Shown piece after piece: positions 10,061-21,484 of a stretch of DNA of 64,000 nt. The notes under the pieces are model-generated. The model was not told the DNA's origin. It saw only the letters and a program-made list of their open reading frames with translations, and did not search any database. A program made the translations under genes and the position numbers. Each line of letters opens with the position of its first letter. Position 1 is the first letter of the stretch. Source of the stretch: Codonopsis lanceolata (taxonomy: Eukaryota; Streptophyta; Magnoliopsida; Asterales; Campanulaceae); NCBI GenBank assembly GCA_013146195.2, contig CM028382.1, positions 114,775,023 through 114,839,022 on the forward strand, read 5' to 3'.

Positions 10061-10886
10061 CCGGGGAAACAAGGTGGATACCTAACTAAAGGGCTAGGGA
10101 TCACTTTAACCGGTTGGATTTGTGTTTAGAGGAGGTTTGGCAGGGTTTTGAGGCTTTATGAGAGGAGGGGATCGCACACTACGTTAAAATTACGCAGAGT
10201 TTTCCTGGGTTTCAAGCTTTCGTCGAAGAAATCTGTCTCAAAGCGTAGTTGGGGACCTCTATTTATAGTTGGATTTGTGCTTCATCGGCTTGTACCGCGC
10301 GTTTGACATTTTGTACAATGCGTTAACTGATCGGGCACTATTCAAGACCTTGGCGCGGCCAAACAGCTAGTTGGGCGCGGCGCCAAGGGGCGAAACTTCC
10401 TCATTTTTCAACACTTTCCTCCCATGCAGTTCACTATTCATGCATCTTACTTTCTCCTTTTGCATTTTCAATCATGTAACTTGACATTTTGTTAGGTTTA
10501 AACAGTTCTTGATATCATATGCCGGAGTTATATAACAGGGGTACGAAATTGGGGTGTCTACACCACCTCACACAACAATTCAGGTATAAATAGGAGACAT
10601 TTTCCACTGTTATTTCTGAAGCCAATTTCAGATATCCTAATACGCTTATCATACTTGCACTATCTAGATCTTAGACAAGAACGGTTACATTTATTACCCA
10701 TCATACTGGAAACCTTACTCTCACGTCGGAGGGTACTAGTCGGGACACACCCGACTTCTTAACGGCGTTTGTTTTGTCTTTAATAAGTTACCAGCCATCG
10801 TCCCAGCAAAACGGACCACGTCATCAAATTTGCTTCTTACTTGGACAAAACGACAAGGTCACCACGGTTTTTTCGAGATCATCTTC

Positions 10887-11772
10887 AAGTGAAGAAAATA
10901 TTTAAAGGGAATGGGGAAGAAAATAAAAAATATATATTTATAAGGTTAGTTTCAAAACATTAAAAGATTAGCGTCCATGAAATATTTTAAGGCTTTTTGA
11001 ATAGTTAATGACTTAAATTTGCAAGTAAAAACTAAAATAAAATTTGTATAATTGATTCCAACTCTCAAGTAAAATTTATCTGTAAATAAATAAATATATA
11101 TATATATATATTGATTTCGGATTGAACGGATTTTTATCTAGTGAATACACAACCCATTCCACACTTTGCCTATTTTTATTTGTTATCCAAAATACTCCCA
11201 CACAGTATGTAGATAATTACCAATGCAAATGTGGAAAAAATTAAGTGCCACCTATACCTAGGATTTATATCTTTTTGAAAGATTTTTTTATAATGCAATC
11301 GTAGATATGACATGTCAACTATTTTTTTTTCTTCATATTTTAGATAAAGATGTTAATTATTCACATTTTAGATGAGATTGTGAATACATCCTAGTCAATA
11401 TTTTTCTTTTTAAAAATGTTTCCTATTGATTATTTTATTTTATTTTATGTTTTTTTAAGAAATATTTTAATTTTTTGTTAAATTTAATTTTACCAAGTGA
11501 AATGTATGACATACATCAACTCCCAATTTTGGCCCGTTTCCCTTCACAGTTTCTTTGGTGATTTGGTGATTTGGTGATTTATTATTCTTTCTTCGTAATA
11601 TTTACTTTCTCTTTCATTAATTCCACATATTTTCTATTTAATTATTAAAAAAAATACAAACTAAAAAGTAAAATCACGAGTCCAAACAGGACCTCTATGT
11701 CCGGCTAGTTAACTAAGTCGGGGGTGGTATCAACAAAATTAGTGATGAGACCTAGCTTTACTTGGTAGCCGT
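10887..11772. other. Non-coding AT-rich spacer
   Basis: No gene. It has a short (AT)n at 11094-11112 and a triple gtgatttg repeat at about 11559-11580. Confidence 0.5.
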
Positions 11773-11960
11773 TAGGGGTGTGCATGATTTTTTCAGAATC
11801 GGACCAAACCAATCAAAATTGAACCGGACCAATATTTTGGTTTGGTCCTGGATCTGAATTTTCATAAAATCGGACATTTGGGTTGGTCCCGGTTCTCGAA
11901 CTAAAAAATACGGAACCGGACCGAACCGACCCAATATGTTGTTTATTTATTTATTTATTT

Positions 11961-11997
<37 letters not shown>

Positions 11998-12436
11998 ATT
12001 ATTATATAAGTATATATATTATATATATATATATATTAATTCCTAATACTTTATTTGTTCTACTTTTTAGTTGTTACTCTTTTATTATTTTGTTTCCACC
12101 TATTTGTTATGATATGAGTTTATGAGTTCGACATTTTTAATTGTTGAATGTATTTTTATCGAATATTTTTTAATTTTTTTGTGAAGTTTCAATCTTAAAA
12201 AAATTTATTATGTATTTGTATTAAAAAGTTAAAAAGTAAAAAATCATAGTATTGGTCATGTCCTGGTTCTCATACATCTTTGATTGGTTCTAGACCGGAC
12301 CTATGTTTTGGTTCTTATACATATTGGATTGGTTCTGGTTCTAAATTTTTTGAGAATCAGACTATTGGTCTGGTCCCGGTTTTCTCTTTTTTTTTTTTCC
12401 AAAAAACTGGACCGAACCGGATCAAGCTCACCCCTA
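11773..12436. mobile_element. hAT-like MITE, 664 bp
   Basis: Termini are TAGGGGTGTGC and GCTCACCCCTA, an inverted pair of the hAT type. Flanks are gtagccgt (11765-11772) and atagccgt (12437-12444), an 8-bp duplication with one mismatch. Subterminal GGACCGAACCG-type motifs recur in both orientations (11815-11935 and 12240-12425), so the ends can pair. The middle holds (AT)n (11964-11993). Open frames across it are repeat artefacts. Confidence 0.85.
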
Positions 12437-12722
12437 ATAGCCGTCCCAGTAGATTAATACTTCTTCTGTTTTCGATAAATAGTTTACTATATTTTTTTTA
12501 TTATTATAACTAAATTTAATTGAGTGAAACGACGGAGTATAATATCTGCAATTTGTTGAAGTCTTCGATTTTTGAGTGCCACTTTAAGTTACATCCATAC
12601 CTTTAATTGTCTTGTGAGACTTGTAAAATTAGGTCATGTCTCTATTTTTAATTAGACAAAGATACGACAAGGAAGAGAACAATGGCACAAAGCAATAGAT
12701 AACGTTTATTTATATGCTAAGA

Positions 12723-13664
12723 TTCCGTTTGTTTTACGGAAAATTATTTTTAGAAAATGATTTTTGAAAAATTATTTTGGAAAATAAAAAGATTTTATTT
12801 TTAGGTGTCTGGTAAATCTTTTAAAAATATGTCAGAAAACATTTACGAATGTTTGGTAATACACGAAAAATGTAACGGAAAACAATATATGAATACATAT
12901 AAAAAGTATGTTTTAATATAAGATATTATTGAACTTTAAGTAGTTTTTCTTTAATAGTTCCAAATTTATCATTAGTGGTGAAATCAATAAGGTCCATCTT
13001 TTTTTAGTCTCATAATAACAAATAAAAAATTTGATAATTGATATGAAAAAAAAAACGTTTTAAAATAGAAAATAGACAATGTTTAGGATGTCCCTAGAAA
13101 ATGTTACGGAAAACTATATATGAATAAATACAAAAAAATATATTCTAATATTAATGCACATATTGAATATAAGATAATGTTGAACTTTAAACTCAATTTA
13201 TCATTAGTGATATCAAATCAAGGTCTATCATTTTTCAATCTCACAATTACAAATATTTTGTATGATAATTGATATGAAAAAAATGTTTTAAAATAGAAAA
13301 TTAACAATGTTTAGAATGTTCCTAAATAATATATAGTTGACACTAATTTAAGTATGTAGTGATTATTTATTAAACTTATAATTTATAAATAGTGTACACA
13401 AACTTTATTTATATTTCTAAACAATTTATTTGTTAGTGAAACATTGTGTGTAAGTAAATATGTGTAATTGTGAAAGCGGACGGAGGGTGCCTGAACATTT
13501 AGAAAATGACTTACGGAAAATGAATCCGTAAGTCATTTTCCAGAAAAGAAGCCTTCATTTTCCGTTGACTCGGAAAACGTTTTACGTTGACTACACTTTC
13601 CTAAGGTTACCAAACACCAGAAAACGTTTTTCGGAAATCATTTTCTGTAAAACAAACGGAGCCT
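12723..13664. mobile_element. TIR element of ~940 bp
   Basis: Left CCGTTTGTTTTACGGAAAA and right (reverse complement) CCGTTTGTTTTACAGAAAA are inverted repeats that extend degenerately for ~60 bp. Inside, 12862-13097 and 13097-13330 are a direct duplication (aatgttacggaaaac, tatatgaata, gataattgatatgaaaaaa). I could not see a clean target duplication, so the superfamily (hAT or Mutator-like) is open. No coding region. Confidence 0.6.
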
Positions 13665-13667
13665 CAG

Positions 13668-14418
13668 TGCATGTACAACAAATGATCATTTTTAATTTTT
13701 ATTTAATACTCAACTCATTAAGAATAAATATAAAAATGTATTTGATACTCATAAGGGCAAATCCAATGGTAGGGATCAAAACTAAATTTTGATACATATG
13801 TAAGAGTATTAGGCCCTCCAATGGTTAAAGTAAAAATATCAAAATTAGATATGATACTAGAGAATGTACTAAATTTGATACATCTCTTACTCTTAGTATC
13901 ACACATAATTTTAATATCCTTCATTTTGATACCTATGGTTGGAGATGATCATTTGATACCCATGAATAATAACCAATAGGTATCAAAATTTGGTTTTGAT
14001 ACCTATAGGCAAATACCACCATTGGACTTGCCCTAAGCTACCCAAACAAAAAACATATATAACAGTTTGACACAAACTCCAATAATTTTTCATATCTCAC
14101 TATCTTTATCCATAATAACTTTAAATTTAAAAAAAAAATCGTATCCAAATGAAACAAATCAAATCTTCATTTTTAGATAAAAATGTGTACTTTTAAAAAA
14201 TATATTTTTTATTTTTATTTTTTGAATTGTAAAAAGACCAAATATCAAAGAAAAAGAAAAAAATATTAAAGGGCCCACTGAATGAGAGAGAGGCTTGAGG
14301 GAAAAGCGTCGCTGCTTTTCTCCGCAAAACTCCCGACCCCCAAATCATATTTGATTCTCTAATGCCACTCCCTTGTGACAAAATTTTGGGGAAATACCCG
14401 GTTGTTAAACATGCTCTT
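13668..14418. mobile_element. TIR-type MITE copy A, carrying a nested Tourist MITE
   Basis: It begins near CATGTACAAC and ends near GTTGTTAAACATG, a degenerate inverted pair. It aligns throughout with the neighbouring copy 14419-14943 except for the nested 13755-14033 insertion. No coding region. Confidence 0.55.
13755..14033. mobile_element. Tourist/Harbinger-type MITE, 279 bp
   Basis: Termini are GGGCAAATCCAATGGT and ACCATTGGACTTGCCC (one mismatch), flanked by TAA at 13752-13754 and 14034-14036. The paralogous sequence at about 14500-14512 (gatacccataagctaccc) is the unoccupied site, which fixes both boundaries and the 3-bp duplication. Confidence 0.9.
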
Positions 14419-14943
14419 AGGTCATGTACAACAAAGGATCATATTTGATCCTTATTTAATACTCAAATTATTAAAAATGAATATAAAAAACTATTTGATA
14501 CCCATAAGCTACCCAAACAAAAAAACTCGTACAACAGTTTGGCATAAACATCAATAATCTTTCATATATTACCATTTTTATCCTCAATAACTTTAAATTT
14601 TGGAAAAAGTCATTTGGTATCCAAATAAGTCAAACCAAATCTCTATTTATAGATAAAAATGTATACTTCTTAAAAATAAATTTTTTTTTCTAAATTGTGA
14701 AAATGCCGGAAATCAAAAAAGAAAAATAAAAATGGCATGAAGAGAGAGAAAGTTGGCTAGGAAAGGGGAATGGCATGAAGAGAGTGGAAAGTGGGCTCAA
14801 ATTTCCGGAAATTGGGGCGTCTCACCCCAAGACACAGAAGTGATGAATATCATTTTTGATTTCCTTGTGATTGAAGTTTGATCCTCCGTTGTTAGTCAAA
14901 AACCGAGCATAATCCCCAAATAATACCCCGTTGTACCTAATCT
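14419..14943. mobile_element. TIR-type MITE copy B (tandem neighbour of 13668-14418)
   Basis: It begins GGTCATGTACAAC and ends CCCCGTTGTACC. The body matches copy A: aatactcaa, aataaatataaaa/aatgaatataaaa, gctacccaaacaaaaaa, tttatagataaaaatgt. Two such elements back to back suggest insertion next to, or tandem duplication of, one element. Confidence 0.55.
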
Positions 14944-15660
14944 TATATTTATCTTTTATGTTTACTTTTAATTTTGTAATCACGACATTCCAAAATTGTT
15001 GTCATGCATTTATTTTGTTGTTTATCGCAAAATTATTATTTTATTTGTAACTTTTTTGTTTAGGACAATATTTTTATTTATTTTTTATTTTTTTACTTAC
15101 TTTAATTATGAACCATATGCATATGATCTTAAAATTAAAAAAACCATATATTATATAAATATTGATGATTAAATCAATTATATTATATTAATCAGTATGT
15201 CGGATCAAAAAAGAAAATAACTTTGAACGAAGGGAGTAACATTTAGAAACGTTTGAAAACCTTAGGGAATCTCCAATGTAAGGTTTATCATGGTCTTTTT
15301 GAAGTATGATCTGATTCATAAAAAAAATTACCATTATGGACCATTTATAAACAAGAAGTGGTTCATAAAGGAAAAAAAACAATAATTAATGAAAGGAGTA
15401 AGATAATGAATGATTATACCCCTAGTCTAGAAGATTCGGCACACTATTGTACAAGTTAGACGATTAAATTTGTGAATAAACTAAATTTTTAAGATTATTG
15501 ATGTCGAGACTCTCGTATGATAACTATCATTTATTTGTGCAATACTATTTGGACGAAGTTCAATGATTTTTCTATGTATAACTTTAAGATTTAAAAGTCT
15601 TTTGAGAAAGATAGAAATAGTTTGTATAAGGAAAACAATTAGTCAAAATGTTGTCGAGAG
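14944..15660. other. Non-coding spacer with decayed MITE ends
   Basis: It holds a Stowaway-like end (gaacgaagggagta, 15224-15237) and a Harbinger-like gggaatctccaatg end (15265-15278) without clear partners. No gene. Confidence 0.4.
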
Positions 15661-15765
15661 TTTTATATTTTTTTTTTCTAAAAATAACTTGAGCAAGGAT
15701 TGAACTTGTGTCCTCACATTTGGTGAAACCATGATTCTACCACTAAGCCACCACTAAGAAGCTAA
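15661..15765 (-). mobile_element. SINE remnant (minus strand)
   Basis: On the minus strand there is a GTGGCTTAGTGG-type A box (15742-15753) and a B-box-like AAGTTCAATCC (15692-15702). The T run at 15669-15678 is the reversed A-rich tail. Same organisation as the SINE at 3335-3455. No clean target duplication was identified. Confidence 0.6.
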
Positions 15766-16520
15766 TTACTATTAGGCCTCGATTAATACAAGTAAGTAAA
15801 ATAAATTTTGCGGAATTGATTAATAATAATGAGATTTCACGAAAATAGATAGAAGGATAATTCATAAAAAGTGTTTGGTAAAATGAAGGAATGTGATTAT
15901 TAATACAATACAAATTTCTATTATATTGTTTGGTTAGAAACAAAACAACTTGGTATATAATCACAAAATTAAGACAATTGACAACGTTATCCCCAAAGTA
16001 GACAAATACTTGTTAATGATTTTCAATATAAAAATTAGTCATTAACGTTATTACTGCATTACAAAATATCAAGTTCATTTTTTTCAATTTAAGTGAAAAT
16101 TTTAAATATCCAACATCAATAAAGCAAAAAAAAAATCATTAAATTAATTTTTGAAAGCTAATGTTATAATAAAATTAGTTTAAATAAAATAGTTTAAAGT
16201 AGTTGAGACTAGAAGAGATTATAAATATAAAACAAAAATCTAACCTAATAGAAAGATATAATTGTCCACATTAATTCCAAATTCCTTCCCCATTAGGATT
16301 GTATAATTCCTTTAAATTTTAGGAATTGATTCCAATATTTCAATAATCTATTTCATTTTCAAATGAAATTATGACAACACCAAACGATATTAATCAGTTA
16401 TATGAAATCGATTCCGCTCAATTGATTCTATTTTCGTGTATCAATTGAAGTGTCAATTCTTTCTCTTTCCTAAAGTAATGGTTAAATATTTGTCCACACC
16501 CCCCCCCATCTTAAATAAAA
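15766..16520. other. Non-coding AT-rich spacer
   Basis: No gene. Weak inverted similarity between 15775-15880 and 16360-16450 (tgattaat, cacgaaaatag, tgtttggt) hints at a decayed MITE. A C-run sits at 16499-16507. Confidence 0.35.
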
Positions 16521-16789
16521 CTAGTGATGCATCCGTGTGTTGCACGATTTGTAATTAGGAACAAAATCATAAACTCAATCAAAGTTGAATAATATACAAT
16601 TAAAAAGTTTAATATAAACAAAATAAATAAAAATTGATAAACAATAAAATCAAAGAAAATCACATAAATTTTTCACGTTGAAGATGCATGATTATTATAA
16701 CTATTACTATCACATAAAAAATTCAAAGACTCTTAAGATTAATAACTCTAGACAAAGCAACATACTGATCATAACTAAAAATAGGGTTT

Positions 16790-17925
16790 TTCAAAATAAG
16801 TCTAACGCTAGACACTTTTATTTATAGACATTTCGTAAGACACCATCAGCGTAATTTGTCTTTTTTTTGAAAATAAGATGAAATTCCATTACAGATGGTG
16901 TCAGTGATATTTTTGAAATAAAAAAGTACCACCAGAATGTCCATTTGAAAGAATTTGAGCTTCTAATTCTAAAACATGGTTTCTTAGCCTTGTAATAGTT
17001 AATCGCGTGCTAATACATAACCCAAGGAAATGGTCAATGTTACGAAGCAACATTAATGAAGTTCCAACCTTCAAATTCAGCTCATGATTTAAGATTCCAG
17101 AACATGAAATTCCATTTAAAACTTTGGAAATATCTATATCGTTCAAAATCAACGTTTCTATCAAAATGAGATGGAAAATCTGAGCTAAAAAATATTAAAA
17201 AACAATCTTCCATTTGAATTGTTCTTTAATATCATGTAATCATTTATTGAATTAACCACATCAAGAGTCAGATATAAAATAACTCTCTTTTCCAAAAAAT
17301 GATGAATCATCGGGACTGCTTCCAAATGAAAGGTATGTGATTTGTATAATTGGAGCGATTGGATCATTGAATTGCTTAAAAGCGGTTGATTGAGAATATC
17401 AAAATAAGCACAATTATCATTTGGTTCACCAATTTTACCATACTCAATCTTCGCAATCCAATCGACAAAAAATTTCAATTATTCAGAACTCTCGTTAGAC
17501 CCATACTTTGTATCTCATATTCGTTGTCAATCTCAATACATGTGAATCTCTCCACAAATACAATAAATTAGTAGTGGGATGAACTATGTCTTGTTCGAGG
17601 TTGGGTGTTCGAGTCTCACTACACCTTGGACTTTACAACTCTCATAGAGAGGTTGTTCGCAGGCATCAAAGCCTTATCCAAAGGCCCCATTTAGCTACTC
17701 ACTTATCTTAACGTCTACTCTCAACAGAAAAGCCTCACAGGCACTATTTGTTCGAGCCATCATATATATATAATTGTAGCCTTTCAAGGCATTAAAATTA
17801 AGGGATGAACCTTTAAAAAAAAAAAAAAAAAAGAACTATGTCTTGTGTACTTCCTTTTGGATTCACATGCAATATATGTCAAAAATCTTCACCAAACACA
17901 ATTGTCTTACCTCCGAATGGAATAT
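16790..17925 (-). pseudogene. Helitron PIF1-like helicase remnant
   Basis: Reading the minus strand from 17925 down: IPFGGKTIVFGEDF (helicase motif), then NPKGSTQDIVH, a break, PTTNLLYLWRD, LRLTTNMRYK, FVDWIAKIEYGKIGEPND, EKRVILYLTLDVVNSINDYM, CSGILNHELNLKVG, LMLLRNIDHFLGLC..TRL, then LTPSVMEFHL and MSINKS. These are, in order, the conserved C-terminal blocks of the Helitron-encoded PIF1-type 5'-3' DNA helicase, which unwinds DNA during rolling-circle transposition. Frameshifts and stops lie between blocks, and everything upstream of the IPFGGK block (the Rep domain included) is missing. The break after TQDIVH is the SINE at 17596-17832. Confidence 0.85.
17596..17832 (+). mobile_element. 5'-truncated SINE with 14-bp target duplication
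   Basis: It starts just before a B box (GGTGTTCGAGTCTC, about 17606-17619); the A box is missing, so the copy is 5'-truncated. It ends in a poly-A run (17815-17832). GAACTATGTCTTGT flanks it exactly at 17582-17595 and 17833-17846; that target sequence encodes TQDIVH of the helicase on the other strand, so the SINE landed inside the Helitron gene. Confidence 0.9.
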
Positions 17926-17926
17926 T

Positions 17927-18075
17927 AGAATATCATATACTTAAATAAAACCGAACATATCAATAGAATAACATATACTTAAATAAAACTTAATATATCA
18001 ATATAATATCATATATTTAAATAAAACTGAATATATCGATAAAATATCATATACTTAAATAAAATTGAATATAAT
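17927..18075. repeat. 38-bp minisatellite, ~4 units
   Basis: Units share AATATCATATACTTAAATAA, then a variable core, then ATATATCAATA. They begin near 17927, 17965, 18003 and 18041. The array abuts the truncated end of the helicase. Confidence 0.85.
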
Positions 18076-18260
18076 ATACAATTACGAACTTTAATGTGAA
18101 CAAAATAAAAAATACACTAAAATTAAAGCTAGAAATTCATATATATTTGAAAAAATTATTATAAATTTTGGAATACTTCTTTATATATAATATTTATCAT
18201 TGAAAACGTACGATTATTACTTTTAATTCTAGAAGGGGTGGTTTTAAAGCATGAAGTTAT

Positions 18261-19338
18261 ATTTATCTTTGCATACGACATAAATTATACTTTGAATTAT
18301 TAATATTAAAACAACGAGATAATCTTCCTTGCTACCAAATAAAAGCACCACAAAAAATTACATTTAAATGTTGGATTGGTAATTTTCAAATAACCTTTAA
18401 AAAGCACAAATGTTTAGGTTATATATATAAATAAATATTAAATAGTCAAATATCAAAATGTTTGTTATATCTAATAAAAAAATGAATTGAAGTCGAAATA
18501 ATAGACTCTAAACAGAACTTTCATCACTAAAATGTTAGGAATAACATATTATACAACATAATTTTTATACAACTATTCAATAACAAATGTTATTGAGTCT
18601 AGATTCTTAGTGGCCTTGGGAGAACTCCTATAACAGATAGTTGATATTTCGCTAGGTCCTCATTCCTTTTTCGGAATACGTAGCCACATCATCCCCCTAT
18701 AAACTCTAACATTGAATACATTCAAACCATTTCACAGCTAGATTTCTTAGATTTCCTTTTTTTTTTTAAATAAAATTTTGAGAAAAATTTGTATGATACA
18801 AATTTGAATTTCAATTATTATTAAAAAATTGAGAGTTTAATTTAACTAAGTATTGAAAATATACAGATCTTATAGTTAATTAATTATATCCAAGTACATA
18901 TCAATATGCATCTTTACTTTAAAAAACAATTTATAAAAATAGAAACTTAGATCTATCATATCTGAGAAAAATTTTAAGCATATGATTTTTTTTCTAATTT
19001 GTTTTTTTCAAAATGGATAGAAAAAAATTTGATCCCAATTTTTATGTTGGACATTTGTTTTATAAATTTAATTTTGACAAAAATAGAAAAATAAATATCA
19101 GTTATGTACTTTTTGACTTCGGATATGATAAAAATGGAGAAAAACATCCTAGATCTGTATATTTTTGTAAATATTTGTAAAATTAAAGTTCAAATTAACC
19201 TTGGCCTATTACCGATTAAGTTGAATAAATATATATCTTTTGTAAACTAACTTTAATAGGTTAAAGTTTTTTTGTAAATATTAGACCTGATTTTTAAACA
19301 TGCAGGCTGGACAGATATACTAAGATTTTTATTTGTTA

Positions 19339-19400
<62 letters not shown>

Positions 19401-21484
19401 TTGCATATATTAGACCTGGATTTTTAAACATATAGGCTAGAGAAATATATTAAGAATTTTATTTTTTAACTTCAGATTTGATTAAAATAGAGTAGAAAAA
19501 ATCTCAAATATATGTATATATTTATTTATTTATCTATTTTTTGATAGGTAAGTTTGGCCCCTAGTCTTGCCATCTCTCCCACCCCTTTGGTCAAATATAC
19601 ATTTATTTTCTTATAAATTTATCAATTATTTGTTCAATCTAACCTTATCCTATGTCCGATCTATATATAGATTTCACATATAAAATTGCTTGAATTTTAT
19701 AAATATTCAACAGTTAAACACAAAATATTTGAATGACAATAGGAGTAATGCATGTGCTGATACTTTATACAATAATTATTTTTCTGGACTATTACAATTA
19801 TCGGTGGCAAGTAAATGTTAAGAGTAAATTTATTGTAGATACTTAGTTACTAATTTGTCTTTTCTATTTATTAATTTATATGAAATTGTCGGTAAATTTC
19901 ATAATATGTGATAATTATGTATGTTTATATTACTGTTGTATGAAGTAAATTATTTCAAAATCTGACTGTTATATAATTTATTGATAGTATTGATATATAA
20001 ACTTGTTATAAAATATAGAAAACATTTTTTAGAATCATGAAAATACCTAAACACCTCGAACAACAAACTAGTTCTAAAGATCTTTAAATTTTAGAAATAT
20101 AATAGTCTAAAATTTATAAGAATGAAGAAGAATTAAACTTTTCATAAAACTACTCATATTACTCATAAATTAAGCTTCAAAACATCTAAACAAAATGATT
20201 TGTTTCAAAATATTTATTGCATTTAGTTTATACACTTCATACGATTGCAAATAAATATGGTTGACAATCATTTTATATACTCCTTTGAGAAACATTAATT
20301 TAATGCAAGTGTTTTTTTACTAATTTGTCTTTGTCTATTAACAAATTTACCTGACATCCATCTTTTATATTTCTTATTACATCGATAAATAACTTTTAAA
20401 TAAAGTTACTTAAAATATTATAACTTTCATGAGGTAATGATAATATTCTACGTTAAACAAAACATTATTTAATAAACCTGATAATGTAATTCGTTTTTTA
20501 CTAAACGAAAAAAATATTATCATTCTTTTAGACGTTTACCAAAAATATTTCTTTAGTAAATCATTAACTAATTAATTAGAGATGAGAAATAATTGTGTTA
20601 CTTTGATTTATGGTTTTAAACTGGTTTGAATAACACTGTATTGTAATTATTTGTCAGGACTATTATTAATAATGGTGACAAATAATTTATATTGAATCGA
20701 CTGTTTTATCATTTAATCTTATTTTTGGGAGTTTATATTACCGTGGTGAAGATTTAGAAGCCAATATGCCAATTACAAATGCAAAAAAAAATATGAAATC
20801 GGATATAGAATAAATTATTCAATATTTGATATTATTTTGATATTGTATTTCTTGTCATTTCGTAAATCATATTGAATTATATTAAATGTTATACAATTTG
20901 TTTACGTTAAATGCACTAAAGATATTTGTAAAGTCATTGGAATCTGAAAAGTTATTAATTTCATTAATTGATTTTCATTTCAATTTCCAAAAAAATATAT
21001 AACAACTATATAAATTATAAATATTTCTAAATTTGGAAAGTTTTTAACGGGATATTTTTATTATTTGCTCTTTATATATATATATTATTATATGTATAGA
21101 TAAAATAAAGCAAGGAAAATAAATCGTCATCAGTTCTCACAATTGGACTCTCCAAACATTCCACTACTAAAGTCAATGACCCAAAATAAGAACATGTCCA
21201 GATTTAGTAGGATAAAATAAAAAAAAGGAATACGTGTGGGAAACATGAAATTTTCTTCATTAAGCCAACTTTTATATTGGAGTAGAACTTACACGTGCTG
21301 ATAACTAAAATGGCGATTTGTATGTCCCCCTTCTAGAAGAAAATAATGAGTTGTAGTTATTGAACAAAATTTAAAATAAAATAATTAAAACTTCTAGAAG
21401 AGATGATCCAGTATCGTTTGGTCTAAATTCAAAGGTTATTAACTGAAAAGCAAAAGAAAACGGACAGTGACGCGTAGATAGGGC
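18261..21484. other. Long AT-rich region without recognisable genes
   Basis: No open frame or domain is recognisable on either strand. It contains (AT)n at 19341-19396 flanked by a ~65-bp direct repeat (19272-19340 and 19398-19460; ttagacctg, tttttaaacat, aggct), and loosely related ttattaatttgtcttt.tctattaa blocks at ~19850 and ~20320. The best description is decayed repeat DNA. Confidence 0.5.

Larger units (their letters stand above)
8806..10562 (+). mobile_element. Solo LTR, 1757 bp, nested in the older LTR
   Basis: It starts TGTGGGTTCCC and ends GGGGTGTCTACA. CCACC flanks it exactly (8801-8805 and 10563-10567), the 5-bp duplication of an LTR retrotransposon. A TATA-like ctatttatag at 10259-10268 indicates plus orientation. 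The 3' end matches positions 1-173 of the window, which gives a second copy of the family. It contains an internal direct duplication and a 45-bp minisatellite (separate entries). Small open frames here (for example at 8780) are not genes. Confidence 0.9.
8437..10881 (+). mobile_element. Older solo LTR (~683 bp without its insertion)
   Basis: It begins TAAAAGGACGC (ancestral TG mutated to TA) and ends GAGATCA. TCTTC flanks both ends exactly (8432-8436 and 10882-10886). It is split at 8805/10563 by a second solo LTR. The downstream half carries a TATA-like ggtataaatagg (about 10581-10592) and a post-TATA region with the 'cgtcggaggg' signature seen in other LTRs of this window (24720 and 34555). 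The start resembles the LTR at 24120 (TGAAGG..CCGA.CTGGG), suggesting the same superfamily, probably Ty3/gypsy. It has no internal region, hence solo. Confidence 0.75.
16521..18260 (-). mobile_element. Degenerate Helitron, minus strand, 3' end at 16521
   Basis: Read on the minus strand, the element ends ...CATCACTAG followed by host T, i.e. a CTRR terminus (CTAG) with insertion before T. A CGTG/CACG hairpin (CGTGCAACACACG) lies ~10 bases upstream, as in Helitrons. The helicase remnant (16790-17925) lies upstream of this end on the same strand, the normal gene order. Another 3' end of the family is on the plus strand at 61220-61489. Part of the 3' terminal sequence is repeated at 18063-18215. 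The 5' TC end was not found. Confidence 0.7.
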
